Shown here: positions 9,278 through 18,458 of the stretch, one piece after another
Layout of the letters: the number at the start of each line of letters is the position of its first letter
Numbering within the stretch: the stretch's first letter is position 1
Origin: Sinomicrobium oceani
GTDB lineage: Bacteria > Bacteroidota > Bacteroidia > Flavobacteriales > Flavobacteriaceae
NCBI RefSeq assembly: GCF_900119185.1
Contig: NZ_FPJE01000004.1
Span: forward strand, 62,001-126,000
Direction of reading: 5' to 3'
Length of the DNA: 64,000 nucleotides
Notes under the pieces: generated by a model
Databases searched by the model: none
What the model was told of the DNA's origin: nothing
The model's input: only the letters and a program-made list of their open reading frames with translations
Made by a program: the position numbers and the translations under genes

Positions 9278-10021
9278 ATGGAAGCAGGAAAAATACGTTG
9301 TATCATTGTAGATGATGAGCCCATGGCGCTTCGCCTGATGGAAAGTTATGTTTCTAAAACACCTTTTCTGGAACTGAAACGGCAGTGTAGCAATGCTCTG
9401 GATGCCATGGATTATCTGGGGAAGGAAAAAATAGACCTCGTTTTTCTCGATATTCAGATGCCGGACCTTACCGGGATGGAACTTTCCAGGATGCTTCCCG
9501 CGGAGACCCGCGTAGTGTTTACCACTGCTTTCGATGCCTATGCGCTCGAAGGATTTAAAGTGGATGCCCTGGATTATCTGCTCAAACCATTCAATTATGC
9601 AGAGTTTCTTTCCGCTGCGACCCGGGCCAGAGAATGGTTTGCTCTGCTCCGTAAAAAACCGGAAAAGCAACAAGAGGTCGCGGTCAGGCCCGGAAAGGAA
9701 TTTCTTTTTGTGAAATCGGAATACAGGCAGTTGAAAATAAGGCTCGATGATGTGCTGTATTTCGAGGGGTTGAAAGATTATATCAAGATATATGTAAAAG
9801 GACAATCCAAGCCGATATTGACCCTGATGAGCCTCAAAGCGCTGGAGGCCGAACTGCCTGCAGAGCAATTCATGAGGGTGCACCGTTCCTATATCATTGC
9901 CCTGCGTAGCATAGATAGTGTGGAGCGAAGCCAGGTGCTTATCGGGGATAAGCGGATTACGGTCTCAGAACAATATCGTGCGGTGTTTATGGCTTATATA
10001 TCCCGGAACTCTCTCGACTGA
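9278..10021 (+). CDS. LytTR-family response regulator
   Basis: 247 residues. Receiver domain 1-120 with acidic residues Asp12-Asp13, phosphoacceptor Asp58 (FLDIQMPD) and Lys103; DNA-binding LytTR domain about 142-242 (FLFVKSEYRQLKI, VHRSYI). It is the partner of the LytS-type kinase 39 bases upstream and closes the six-gene exporter/sensor operon starting at 3627. The likely role is transcriptional control of this operon or other envelope genes. The gene ends only 6 bases before the convergent riboflavin synthase gene, with no visible terminator. Confidence 0.92.
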   Translation: MEAGKIRCIIVDDEPMALRLMESYVSKTPFLELKRQCSNALDAMDYLGKEKIDLVFLDIQMPDLTGMELSRMLPAETRVVFTTAFDAYALEGFKVDALDYLLKPFNYAEFLSAATRAREWFALLRKKPEKQQEVAVRPGKEFLFVKSEYRQLKIRLDDVLYFEGLKDYIKIYVKGQSKPILTLMSLKALEAELPAEQFMRVHRSYIIALRSIDSVERSQVLIGDKRITVSEQYRAVFMAYISRNSLD

Positions 10022-10027
10022 AAAAGA

Positions 10028-10618
10028 CTATTTGTGCAGATCGAGCAATCGCGCAACATACTTTCCGACAACATCAAATTCCAGGTTTACCGTAGTTCCC
10101 GGCCTGTAATTCTTAAAATTGGTGTGCTCATACGTATAAGGTATTATGGCTACGCTGAAAAAGTCCTTACCCGAATCCACCACCGTAAGACTGGTGCCAT
10201 CTATGGTGATGGAGCCTTTTTCTATGGTTATGTTATTTGATGTGGGGTCGTAAGTGAAAGTGAAAACCCAGCTTCCGTTGGCATTTTTAATGTCCGAGCA
10301 TACGGCGGTCTGGTCTACATGTCCCTGAACAATATGGCCGTCCAGCCGGTCTCCCAGCTTCATGGCGCGTTCCAGGTTGATGGTATCGCCGGTTTTCAAA
10401 TGGCCCAGTGAAGACCGTTCCAAAGTCTCTTTTATGGCAGTCACCGTATATTCGTCCTCGCTTATAGAGACCACGGTAAGGCAGACACCGTTATGAGAAA
10501 CACTCTGGTCTATTTTCAATTCGGAAGTCATGTTGCTCTTCACGGAAATGTGCAGATTGTCCTTTTCCGGAACAAGATTTGTTACGGTTCCGAGTTCTTC
10601 GATGATCCCTGTGAACAT
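10028..10618 (-). CDS. ribE: riboflavin synthase, alpha chain
   Basis: 196 residues from the ATG at 10618, which gives the canonical start MFTGIIEELG; the frame runs 78 codons further upstream but that part crosses the divergent promoter region and is not conserved. Two lumazine-binding repeats: the first with SVSHNGVCLTV (about 38-49), the second with GHIVQGHVD (about 95-103) and a matching SLTVV. It converts two 6,7-dimethyl-8-ribityllumazine molecules to riboflavin. Standalone, convergent with the response regulator gene and divergent from pdxA. Confidence 0.95.
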   Translation of the reverse strand: MFTGIIEELGTVTNLVPEKDNLHISVKSNMTSELKIDQSVSHNGVCLTVVSISEDEYTVTAIKETLERSSLGHLKTGDTINLERAMKLGDRLDGHIVQGHVDQTAVCSDIKNANGSWVFTFTYDPTSNNITIEKGSITIDGTSLTVVDSGKDFFSVAIIPYTYEHTNFKNYRPGTTVNLEFDVVGKYVARLLDLHK

Positions 10619-10636
10619 TCTTTCGTATTTATTGGT

Positions 10637-10644
10637 TAATTTTG
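10637..10644 (+). promoter_or_regulatory. candidate -7 promoter box for pdxA
   Basis: TAATTTTG matches the Bacteroidota -7 consensus TAnnTTTG exactly, 71 bases before the pdxA start. No TTG was found at the usual -33 distance, so this is only a half promoter. Confidence 0.4.
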
Positions 10645-10715
10645 CAAGGTAAAAGTACGCATTATAAAAAAGACCCCCGATCAATACTTTTATAAAATTT
10701 ACATAAAAACTGAAC

Positions 10716-11765
10716 ATGAAAACAATGAGCAATATACGGGTAGGAATATCTATAGGAGATATTAACGGTATAGGCGGAGAGATTATCCTCAAGGCTTTTG
10801 AAGACAGCCGTATGCTGGAATTTTGTACACCGGTCATATTTGCATCTAACAAGGTAATAGCCTTTCAGAAAAAGCATTTCGGACTGGAGGTCAATTATAA
10901 TGGTGTGCAGGAGGCTTCTCAGGCTGTAGAGGGTAAAGTGAATATCGTGAATATATCCAAAAATGCCCCGAAGATAGAATTTGGAAAAGAGACGGAAGAG
11001 GCCGGGAAATATGCTTTTCTTTCGTTGAAAATGGCAGTCGAGGCCCTGAAAAAAGACGAGGTGGATGTGCTGGTAACTGCTCCTATCAATAAACATAACA
11101 TACAGTCTGAAGAATTTAATTTTCCGGGTCATACCGATTATCTGGCCAAAGAACTGAATGGAGAGGCCCTTATGTTTATGGTGACTGAAGAGCTCAAAGT
11201 AGGCTTGCTTACCGACCATATTGCTGTTAAGGATGTCAGTAAGGCGATAACGAGAAATCTCGTCCTTAAAAAAGCCGGAAAAATACACGACTCCCTGGTG
11301 CGCGATTTCCGCATCCGTAAACCGAGGATCGCATTGCTCGGTATTAATCCGCATAGCGGAGATAACGGGGTGATAGGTAAAGAAGACGATACGGTGCTCC
11401 GTCCTGTGGTGAAAGAGCTTTTTGAAAAAGGAATTATGACTTTCGGGCCCTATTCTGCCGATAGCTTTTTTGGTTCGGACGGGTATAAAAAGTTCGATGC
11501 CGTGCTGGCCGCATACCACGACCAGGGACTTATTCCGTTTAAGACGCTGTCTTTTGGCAGGGGGGTGAATTACACGGCCGGGCTGGACAAAGTGCGGACA
11601 TCTCCCGACCACGGAACGGCCTATGAAATAGCCGGTAAAGGAGTGGCCGATTATCAGTCGTTCAAGGAAGCGGTGTTTACTGCCCTGCAGATTTACCGGA
11701 ACCGGGAAGAATATGAAGAGTTGACCTCCAATCCGTTAAAAAAAGCACCTGCAAACAACAAATAA
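10716..11765 (+). CDS. pdxA: 4-hydroxythreonine-4-phosphate dehydrogenase
   Basis: 349 residues, the usual PdxA length. Start MKTMSNIRVGISIGD with the family's GIGGEIILKA segment; metal-binding histidines lie in FPGHTDYL, in the HDQGLIPFK motif and in the region before it; LGINPHSGDNG is the characteristic substrate/NAD loop. It oxidises 4-phosphohydroxy-L-threonine in the DXP-dependent route to pyridoxal 5'-phosphate. It is transcribed divergently from ribE and followed after 294 bases by the DUF177-rpmF operon, a neighbourhood common in Flavobacteriia by my recollection. Confidence 0.95.
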   Translation: MKTMSNIRVGISIGDINGIGGEIILKAFEDSRMLEFCTPVIFASNKVIAFQKKHFGLEVNYNGVQEASQAVEGKVNIVNISKNAPKIEFGKETEEAGKYAFLSLKMAVEALKKDEVDVLVTAPINKHNIQSEEFNFPGHTDYLAKELNGEALMFMVTEELKVGLLTDHIAVKDVSKAITRNLVLKKAGKIHDSLVRDFRIRKPRIALLGINPHSGDNGVIGKEDDTVLRPVVKELFEKGIMTFGPYSADSFFGSDGYKKFDAVLAAYHDQGLIPFKTLSFGRGVNYTAGLDKVRTSPDHGTAYEIAGKGVADYQSFKEAVFTALQIYRNREEYEELTSNPLKKAPANNK

Positions 11766-11971
11766 CAACGGAAGCGTGTAAACGGCCGTTGCGCAAAGGA
11801 GTTTTGCAATGATGTTAATACGGTTCGTTTTGATCTTTTTCTCGTTTTGTTTGTGTACTTTTGATCGTACGACAGCAGAATAAGAGCTAAAAAAGCGATG
11901 GTATTTACTGTTTTTTTCATTTCGAAAAAGGACTTCCTTAAAAAAGGAGTGGAAAAAATAAAGATAGTAAG

Positions 11972-12000
11972 TTGGTCATTAATAAAAATTTATATCTTTG
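11972..12000 (+). promoter_or_regulatory. promoter of the DUF177-rpmF operon
   Basis: TTG at 11972-11974, 18 bases, then TATCTTTG at 11993-12000: an exact match to the Bacteroidota -33/-7 promoter pattern. It predicts a leader of about 53 bases. A second exact -7 box, TACTTTTG at 11856-11863 with a TTG 23 bases upstream, lies further up and may be a weaker alternative. The rest of 11766-11971 shows no gene that I can support. Confidence 0.75.
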
Positions 12001-12059
12001 CACACCCGTTCCAATACCGGAAGGTTAGGAATGAGATGCGAAGGTAACTGTGTTTTAAG

Positions 12060-12593
12060 ATGAAGAAGTTCAAGGAGTTCGATATCCCCTTTGTGGGATT
12101 GAAGCAAGGAGAACACCGGTTTGATTATCGTATCGATAATTCGTTCTTTGAGGAGTTTGGCTATACCGATTTCAACGAAACATCGTTGAAAGTGGATGTA
12201 GTCCTGCACAAAAGAAGCAATATGCTGGAGCTGGACTTTGCCGTAAAAGGTACGGTAAATGTAAACTGCGATCTTTCCAATGAGCCTTATGATCAGAAGA
12301 TCAAAGGGAAACTGGAACTTATTGTAAAGTTCGGAGAAGAGTATAATGATGAGAATGAGGATATACTCATTTTGCCACATGGCGAACATCAGATCAATGT
12401 AGCCCAGTATATCTATGAGATGACTGTGCTTTCCGTTCCCGCGAAGAAGATACACCCGGGAGTGAAAGACGGTACGCTCGATTCGGAGATAGTGCGCAAA
12501 CTCACAGAGTTACAGCCGGGAACAGAAAAAGAAAAAGACGAAGAGACAGATCCGAGGTGGGATTCACTGAAGAAGCTGTTGAGTGATAAATAA
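12060..12593 (+). CDS. DUF177 (YceD-like) protein
   Basis: 177 residues, acidic. The DUF177 pattern is clear: a conserved VNCDLSNEPY-type segment in the middle followed by LELIVKFGEEY and a C-terminal acidic stretch that includes QYIYEMTVLSVPAKK. The bacterial rRNA-processing protein YceD/RppY belongs to this family and is encoded directly before rpmF in many bacteria, as here (26 bases before L32). It is probably linked to 23S rRNA maturation. The zinc-finger cysteines of some homologues are reduced to a single Cys. Confidence 0.88.
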   Translation: MKKFKEFDIPFVGLKQGEHRFDYRIDNSFFEEFGYTDFNETSLKVDVVLHKRSNMLELDFAVKGTVNVNCDLSNEPYDQKIKGKLELIVKFGEEYNDENEDILILPHGEHQINVAQYIYEMTVLSVPAKKIHPGVKDGTLDSEIVRKLTELQPGTEKEKDEETDPRWDSLKKLLSDK

Positions 12594-12619
12594 GAAAGCG
12601 AAATTTAAAATAGACGAAA

Positions 12620-12817
12620 ATGGCACATCCTAAAAGAAGACAGTCTAGTACGAGAAGAGATAAAAGAAGAACGCACTACAAGGCGACTGCTCCTCAAATT
12701 GCCGTAGATTCCACTACAGGTGAAGCTCACCTTTACCACAGAGCACACTGGCATGAAGGAAAGTTGTACTACAGAGGTAAAGTGTTGATCGACAATTCTA
12801 CCGAAGAAGTAGCGTAG
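12620..12817 (+). CDS. rpmF: 50S ribosomal protein L32
   Basis: 65 residues starting [19 protein letters not shown], the invariant basic N-terminus of bL32. The form is Cys-free: the four zinc-binding cysteines of the other L32 type are absent. It is incorporated into the large ribosomal subunit. The gene lies 26 bases after DUF177 and is closed by a strong terminator, so DUF177-rpmF form a two-gene unit here. Confidence 0.97.
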   Translation: MAHPKRRQSSTRRDKRRTHYKATAPQIAVDSTTGEAHLYHRAHWHEGKLYYRGKVLIDNSTEEVA

Positions 12818-12837
12818 TAATTACGGTCTGAAAAAGC

Positions 12838-12866
12838 AAAACTCTCACGGTGTGAGGGTTTTTTTT
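12838..12866 (+). terminator. Rho-independent terminator after rpmF
   Basis: Perfect-to-near-perfect stem with a three-base loop (CTCTCAC / GTGAGGG core flanked by A and T runs) ending in eight T. It is one of the strongest terminators in the window. Confidence 0.9.
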
Positions 12867-13153
12867 ATGAAGAAATATTTTTCTAAATAGTAAAAACCAA
12901 CTATTTTGCACCGATATTCAGAGAAAATTAATAATTTCACATTATGAAAACCCTGTAAGACACAGGAAGATGCGCGTTTGAATATACGGAGAGAATGTGA
13001 TTTTAATTTGGTTTGATTGTAGAAATTAAGATAGTGAGATACCGGAACGAAATGATTTTGCTGGGATAAAATCTATGCGGAATCATATAGGGAAAGGCAT
13101 TCTTGTGTTAATTTTCTTCGGTTTAGCGGTTTTGGTATAAACGAAATTAGACT
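12867..13153 (+). other. fabH leader region with a possible 21-residue membrane peptide
   Basis: AT-rich stretch between the rpmF terminator and fabH. No exact TAnnTTTG box was found (nearest TTAATTTG at 13013-13020). At 13075-13140 there is an ATG-started frame of 21 codons whose product is MRNHIGKG followed by thirteen mostly hydrophobic residues (ILVLIFFGLAVLV), ending 13 bases before the fabH start. It could be a tiny membrane peptide, a leader peptide or chance. Confidence 0.3.
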
Positions 13154-14152
13154 ATGAGTAGAAAAACAGCAGCAATTACCGCTGTAGGAGCATACGTTCC
13201 GGATTTTGTACTATCCAACCAGTTATTGGAAACTATGGTAGAGACCAATGACGAGTGGATAACCACAAGAACAGGTATCAAAGAGAGGCGTATTCTCAAA
13301 GACAAAGGCAAGGGAACTTCATATCTTGCTATCCAAGCTGCAAAAGACCTTATTCAAAAGGCAAATATCAACCCGGAAGAAATAGATTTGTTAATTATGG
13401 CTACTGCCACACCCGATTTGCTGGTGGCCTCTACGGGAGCGTATGTGGCTACGGAAATAGGGGCGGTAAACGCCTTTTCTTATGATTTACAGGCTGCCTG
13501 CTCGAGTTTCCTTTATGGGATGTCGACAGCGGCGAGTTATATAGAATCCGGACGTTACAAAAAGGTACTGCTTATAGGAGCCGACAAAATGTCTTCTATT
13601 ATTGATTATACCGATCGTACCACCTGTATTATCTTCGGGGACGGCGGCGGAGCTGTACTTTTCGAACCCAATGAAGAAGGGCTTGGTCTTCAGGACGAAT
13701 ATCTCAGGTCAGACGGACAGGGAAGGGCTTTTCTGAATATGGAAGCAGGAGGGTCGCTATTCCCGGCAACCGAAGAAACCGTGAAGAACAAACAGCATTT
13801 TGTACATCAGGACGGGCGGACCGTATTTAAGTTTGCCGTTTCCAACATGGCCGATGTTGCAGAGAAGATCATGGAAAGAAACAGTCTGTCCAGGGAAGAT
13901 GTCAGTTGGCTGGTGCCTCATCAGGCCAATAAAAGGATCATTGATGCTACTGCAGGCAGAGTGGGACTGGAAGAAGATAAGGTGATGATCAATATCGAAA
14001 AGTATGGAAATACCACTTCGGCAACACTTCCCTTACTGTTAAATGATTACGAAACTAAATTAAAAAAAGGAGATAACCTTATATTTGCTGCTTTCGGTGG
14101 CGGCTTTACCTGGGGGTCCATTTACCTCAAATGGGCTTACGATACGAAGTAA
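13154..14152 (+). CDS. fabH: beta-ketoacyl-[ACP] synthase III
   Basis: 332 residues. Catalytic triad visible: Cys116 in QAACSSFLYG, His256 in VPHQANKRI and Asn286 in YGNTTSA. N-terminal signature TNDEWITTRTGIKERR is typical FabH. It condenses acetyl-CoA (or a branched primer) with malonyl-ACP to begin fatty acid synthesis. Position just before accB and accC places primer condensation and malonyl-CoA supply in one transcription unit. Confidence 0.97.
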   Translation: MSRKTAAITAVGAYVPDFVLSNQLLETMVETNDEWITTRTGIKERRILKDKGKGTSYLAIQAAKDLIQKANINPEEIDLLIMATATPDLLVASTGAYVATEIGAVNAFSYDLQAACSSFLYGMSTAASYIESGRYKKVLLIGADKMSSIIDYTDRTTCIIFGDGGGAVLFEPNEEGLGLQDEYLRSDGQGRAFLNMEAGGSLFPATEETVKNKQHFVHQDGRTVFKFAVSNMADVAEKIMERNSLSREDVSWLVPHQANKRIIDATAGRVGLEEDKVMINIEKYGNTTSATLPLLLNDYETKLKKGDNLIFAAFGGGFTWGSIYLKWAYDTK

Positions 14153-14214
14153 AGCTTTGTTTTTGTCTTCATTGACGAAAAAAACGGACTTAAATACTAA
14201 CAAAACGAATACTC

Positions 14215-14703
14215 ATGGATCTAAAGGAAATTCAAAATCTGATCAAGTTTGTAGCCAAGTCGGGTGCCAGCGAAGTAAAGCTGGAGATGGATGACGTTAA
14301 GATTACCATTAAGACTGGTACAGAAGGAAATGCGTCAGAGACCACATACATACAGCACGTTCCGGTAGCCCCTACGGTTCCGCAACAACCTGTTCCGCAA
14401 CAACCCCAGGAACAAGCCGTTCCGGTTAAGACAGCAGATGCTGTTCCTGCGGAAAACGATAAATACATTACTATAAAATCTCCTATTATCGGTACATTCT
14501 ACCGTAAACCTTCACCGGACAAGCCTACCTTCGTCGAGGTAGGAAGCACTATAAAACAGGGAGACGTTCTCTGTGTTATAGAAGCGATGAAACTGTTCAA
14601 TGAGATAGAATCTGAAGTTTCCGGAAAAATCGTGAAAGTGTTGGTAGACGATTCTTCACCGGTAGAATTCGATCAACCCCTTTTCCTTGTTGATCCATCA
14701 TAA
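14215..14703 (+). CDS. accB: biotin carboxyl carrier protein of acetyl-CoA carboxylase
   Basis: 162 residues. Short N-terminal helical domain, a Pro/Gln/Val-rich linker (about 48-75; repeats of VPQQP), and a C-terminal biotinyl domain with the EAMK motif, biotinylated Lys126. It carries carboxybiotin between AccC and the carboxyltransferase. The gene lies 62 bases after fabH and 20 bases before accC. Confidence 0.97.
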   Translation: MDLKEIQNLIKFVAKSGASEVKLEMDDVKITIKTGTEGNASETTYIQHVPVAPTVPQQPVPQQPQEQAVPVKTADAVPAENDKYITIKSPIIGTFYRKPSPDKPTFVEVGSTIKQGDVLCVIEAMKLFNEIESEVSGKIVKVLVDDSSPVEFDQPLFLVDPS

Positions 14704-14723
14704 GAAATTTTAAATTTCAACAG

Positions 14724-16076
14724 ATGTTTAAAAAAATACTGATAGCAAACAGAGGGGAGATAGCACTTCGTGTCATTCGTACCTGTAAGGAGATGGGAAT
14801 TAAGACCGTAGCGGTTTACTCTACTGCCGATGCCGAAAGCCTGCATGTTCGCTTTGCCGATGAAGCAGTTTGTATAGGACCTCCTCCGAGTAATATGTCC
14901 TACCTGAAGATGTCAAACATCATTGCAGCGGCAGAGATTACCAATGCCGATGCCATCCACCCGGGGTATGGATTTCTTTCTGAAAATGCCAAATTCTCCA
15001 AGATATGTGCTGAGCACGATATCAAATTTATTGGAGCGTCTCCCGAGATGATCGCGAAAATGGGAGATAAGGCCACGGCCAAAGCGACTATGAAAGAGGC
15101 CGGAGTACCTACAGTGCCCGGGTCCGATGGTCTTTTGGAATCCTATGAAGAAGCTGCAAAGCTCGCTAAAAAAATGGGATATCCCGTGATGCTCAAAGCT
15201 ACTGCCGGTGGTGGTGGTAAGGGAATGCGTGCCGTATGGAAGGAAGAGGATCTCAGAAAGGCGCTCGAAAGTGCCCAGCAGGAAGCTGCGGCTTCATTTG
15301 GTAATGATGGGATGTATATGGAAAAACTCATCGAAGAGCCGAGACATATTGAGATTCAGGTCGTCGGAGATGCGTATGGTAAAGCATGTCACCTGTCAGA
15401 GAGAGACTGTTCCGTACAGCGTAGGCACCAGAAACTTACCGAAGAGACCCCTTCTCCGTTTATGACCGATGAACTTCGTGAAAAAATGGGAAAAGCAGCC
15501 GTAAAGGCCGCAGAATATATAAAATATGAAGGAGCCGGAACCGTAGAGTTCCTCGTGGACAAACACCGGAACTTCTATTTCATGGAGATGAATACCCGTA
15601 TTCAGGTAGAGCATCCCATCACAGAACAGGTTATAGATTATGACCTGATCCGGGAACAGATCTTAGTTGCTGCCGGAGTGCCGATCTCAGGCAAAAATTA
15701 TATCCCTAAACTGCATTCTATAGAGTGCCGTATCAATGCGGAAGATCCTTATAATGATTTCCGTCCTTCGCCAGGTAGAATTACTACGTTGCATGCTCCG
15801 GGAGGACATGGGGTGAGGCTCGATACACATGTCTACAGTGGCTATATCATTCCGCCCAATTACGATTCTATGATTGCAAAACTTATCACCACGGCTCAGA
15901 CCAGGGATGAAGCGATTAATAAAATGAAGCGTGCCCTGGACGAGTTTGTTATAGAGGGAATAAAGACAACGATACCATTTCATAGACAATTAATGGATCA
16001 TCCGGATTATATCGCCGGAAATTATACGACCAAGTTTATGGAAGACTTCAGGATGAAACCGGAGGAAGAAGAATAG
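14724..16076 (+). CDS. accC: biotin carboxylase subunit of acetyl-CoA carboxylase
   Basis: 450 residues, the normal AccC size. Pre-ATP-grasp start [22 protein letters not shown]-grasp glycine loop [10 protein letters not shown], the [10 protein letters not shown] segment and the catalytic [15 protein letters not shown] segment. It carboxylates the biotin on AccB using ATP and bicarbonate. It ends the fabH-accB-accC unit, followed by a terminator. The carboxyltransferase genes are not in this window. Confidence 0.97.
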   Translation: MFKKILIANRGEIALRVIRTCKEMGIKTVAVYSTADAESLHVRFADEAVCIGPPPSNMSYLKMSNIIAAAEITNADAIHPGYGFLSENAKFSKICAEHDIKFIGASPEMIAKMGDKATAKATMKEAGVPTVPGSDGLLESYEEAAKLAKKMGYPVMLKATAGGGGKGMRAVWKEEDLRKALESAQQEAAASFGNDGMYMEKLIEEPRHIEIQVVGDAYGKACHLSERDCSVQRRHQKLTEETPSPFMTDELREKMGKAAVKAAEYIKYEGAGTVEFLVDKHRNFYFMEMNTRIQVEHPITEQVIDYDLIREQILVAAGVPISGKNYIPKLHSIECRINAEDPYNDFRPSPGRITTLHAPGGHGVRLDTHVYSGYIIPPNYDSMIAKLITTAQTRDEAINKMKRALDEFVIEGIKTTIPFHRQLMDHPDYIAGNYTTKFMEDFRMKPEEEE

Positions 16077-16124
16077 TTTTCAATCGGTGGACTTAGAAAA
16101 AAATCAACGTTTATAATATGAATG

Positions 16125-16155
16125 GCCCGGAAATGTAAATCTCCGGGCTTTTCCT
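16125..16155 (+). terminator. Rho-independent terminator after accC
   Basis: Seven-base-pair GC stem GCCCGGA (16125-16131) / TCCGGGC (16142-16148), ten-base loop, then a T-rich tail. It ends the fabH-accBC unit. Confidence 0.75.
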
Positions 16156-16190
16156 TTTAAAGCTTACTTCCTGGAAATAGCAGGTGTCCC

Positions 16191-16361
16191 TTATACTTCA
16201 TATTTGTCCAGTATCTTTTCGAGCTTTTTATGCAGAGCGACAATATCTGTCTCTCCCTCATTGAATTTCTCGAGCTCATGGTGTATTTCCAGACACTTGT
16301 TGATCTCGTGTTTAATCTGATCCGGAAGCTTCTCCAACTCCTTTTTGTTTTTACTGATCAT
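16191..16361 (-). CDS. 56-residue charged small protein (unrecognised)
   Basis: An ATG-started frame of 56 codons ending in TAA. The product begins MISKNKKELEKLP and ends KLEKILDKYEV; it is rich in Lys and Glu with heptad-like Leu/Ile spacing, so a helical hairpin or coiled coil is likely. Codon choice looks coding: no rare-looking or low-complexity stretches, and the composition is unlike the surrounding AT-rich spacer. No family is recognised and no promoter box was seen. It lies alone between the accC terminator and the SLC13 gene. It could be a conserved flavobacterial small protein or a chance frame. Confidence 0.55.
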   Translation of the reverse strand: MISKNKKELEKLPDQIKHEINKCLEIHHELEKFNEGETDIVALHKKLEKILDKYEV

Positions 16362-16672
16362 AATCGTGGTGCTGTAATATTTATTTCATTGTCGTACACA
16401 CTGCTATCCGTACGAGCCGGTAGCAATAAAAATTCATTACAATATCAATTGATACATGAAAAGCGTCACAGGTTATACCGTTTTCTCCTCTGTCGGATAG
16501 ACCACAACAAGGCCTGCGAAGCTAAAAAGGGGTAGTAGATTTACTTCACGAAACGGCTGTAACAATCAGTACTAAAACCGAAGCAAGAATTATTTCTGAT
16601 TTTAAGCCGATCCTATGTACAAAAATATGTTTTTTACGCTATAAAACAAATGAATTCTGTGTTATGTCTTCG
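16362..16672. other. intergenic region, no gene seen
   Basis: About 310 bases between the small gene and the end of the SLC13 gene. It holds no frame with coding character, no exact promoter box and no clear hairpin. Confidence 0.5.
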
Positions 16673-18448
16673 TTAAAAAGGGAAAAACTGGGGAATTATA
16701 AATGATGCCGTTAACCAGGTGATAATATTCAAAGGGGTTCCTATTTTCAGAAAGTCATTAAACCTATAATTTCCAGGCGCATAAACCATGGTGTTGGTAG
16801 GGTAGCTTACCGGGGTCATAAAAGTGAGGGAGCACGCAAACATGACGGCAATGAGAAACGGTTTCTCGCTGACTTCCATGGCCGATGCGAGACTGATTAC
16901 GATCGGGGTCATTAGTGCAGCGGCGGCTTTGCTGGATAATATATTGGTCGATAGAAAGGTGATGAGGTACAGCAGGCTCAGCGTAATACGGGGATCATAG
17001 GCTCCAAGGCTTTGTTGTACGAACTGGGCAATCTGCTCGGCTCCGCCGGTTTTTTCGAGAGCCGTTCCCATGGAGAGCACACCTGCCATCATAAAAATCA
17101 CTTTCCATTCCACGGCCTGGTAAGCTTCCTGGGGTTTAAGCGTTCCTGTAGTGACGAGCAGCAGGCATCCTATCATGCTGCTTATCAGTATGGAAGTAAG
17201 ATCCAGTGCCGCAGCAAGTACTACACCCAAGGCAATAAGAATAGCAGGAATAGCTTTTCGAAAATTAATCTTTGTGCTTTTGTGCTCGGAGAGTGTTACG
17301 ATCAGTCCTTGTGAAGAAAGTATACCCAACTCCTCTTTAGAACCGAGTATGAGCAGCATATCGCCCTCGACCAACCGGATGTCGGGTAGTTTTTCGAGAA
17401 GGAGTTGCCCGCGATGCCGGAGGGCGAGTACAGAAGATTTGTACTTTCTTCGAAAGTTAATAGCCCGTAGCGAACTTCCCGCAAGTGCCGACCCGTAAGG
17501 AATTATAGCTTCGTAAAGGTTTCTTTCGTTCTCCGGGTCTTTAAACCCGTATTCGGAATAATCTCCTTTGATCTTATAACCACTTGCATTCCGAAGGTTG
17601 TTGAGGCTGTCCGAAGGCAGAATAACCTGTAAAATATCATCTTGGTGCAGTGAGGTTTCCTGGCCTATATCAAAAGAATTCCTGTCCTGTCTTCGTATCC
17701 TTAAGACTTGGGCATTAAACTCTTTGACGAGCCGGGATTGGAAAACCGGTTTGTTCAGGTCAGGACAATCCTCTTCGATAATAATCTCCGTAACATATTT
17801 TCCGGCTTCCTCACTAAGTCCGGAATCTATGCTTTTTCGTTTGGGTAATAAGAGGGGCCCGGCAAAAAGAAGGTAAGCGAAACCTACGGACGCAATACAA
17901 AGTGCCGGAAGACTGAATTCGAACATCCCGAAACCTTCCAGCCCGTATTTTTCGGCATAACTGCTTACCAGGATATTGGTGGAAGTTCCTATAAGGGTAC
18001 AGGTTCCGCCAAATAGTGCGGCAAATGATATGGGTATAAGTAATTTGGAAGGGCTGATGTCGCTTTCCCTGCAAACTTTGAGCGCTATCGGTAGTAGTAA
18101 TGCCACTACGGCCGAATCATTTACAAAAGCGGAAAAGACAGATGCCGTGATACAGAAGATAAGCAGGGCGATAAAATAATTGGTCCGGGCCAGTCTGACC
18201 AGTTTAATGCTGATGCCATCCAGTAGTCCGGATTGAAAGACCCCTGCACTGATAATAAACATGCATCCGAGAGTGATGGTAGCGGGATGATTAAAGCCCG
18301 AAAAACCTTCTTCCGGACTAAGTACCCCGGCCACGATAAAAAGGGCCATGATGAGGACAGAAGTGGTGTCTATAGAAAAATAATCCTTTACAAAGAGAAA
18401 GATTCCTATGGCAATAATCACCATGGTGATGATGAGGTCAAGAGACAT
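16673..18448 (-). CDS. SLC13/DASS-type anion permease with two RCK_C domains
   Basis: 591 residues. N-terminal membrane half (about 1-200) with the family motifs AFVNDSAVVALLLP and GTSTNILVSSYA, a cytoplasmic insert with two TrkA_C/RCK_C-like domains (about 213-290 and 310-395), then a second membrane half (about 395-591) with a matching SKAAAALMTP segment. This is the layout of bacterial SLC13 permeases often annotated as sulfate, citrate or dicarboxylate carriers; the substrate cannot be told from sequence. It is the last gene of a reverse-strand unit and starts 10 bases after the antiporter gene stop. Confidence 0.85.
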   Translation of the reverse strand: MSLDLIITMVIIAIGIFLFVKDYFSIDTTSVLIMALFIVAGVLSPEEGFSGFNHPATITLGCMFIISAGVFQSGLLDGISIKLVRLARTNYFIALLIFCITASVFSAFVNDSAVVALLLPIALKVCRESDISPSKLLIPISFAALFGGTCTLIGTSTNILVSSYAEKYGLEGFGMFEFSLPALCIASVGFAYLLFAGPLLLPKRKSIDSGLSEEAGKYVTEIIIEEDCPDLNKPVFQSRLVKEFNAQVLRIRRQDRNSFDIGQETSLHQDDILQVILPSDSLNNLRNASGYKIKGDYSEYGFKDPENERNLYEAIIPYGSALAGSSLRAINFRRKYKSSVLALRHRGQLLLEKLPDIRLVEGDMLLILGSKEELGILSSQGLIVTLSEHKSTKINFRKAIPAILIALGVVLAAALDLTSILISSMIGCLLLVTTGTLKPQEAYQAVEWKVIFMMAGVLSMGTALEKTGGAEQIAQFVQQSLGAYDPRITLSLLYLITFLSTNILSSKAAAALMTPIVISLASAMEVSEKPFLIAVMFACSLTFMTPVSYPTNTMVYAPGNYRFNDFLKIGTPLNIITWLTASFIIPQFFPF

Positions 18449-18458
18449 GTGCTTTCGG

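Noticed and set aside
10022-10027. Terminator between the LytTR regulator and ribE
   Set aside because: Only six bases separate the two convergent stops; no hairpin or T tract fits, so termination must occur inside the opposite gene or be Rho-dependent.
11693-11920. Reverse-strand frame of 75 residues (MKKTVNTIAFLALILLS start) overlapping the end of pdxA
   Set aside because: The start looks like a signal peptide, but the rest is basic, unlike a secreted protein, and it overlaps the pdxA coding end by 73 bases. No promoter is seen.
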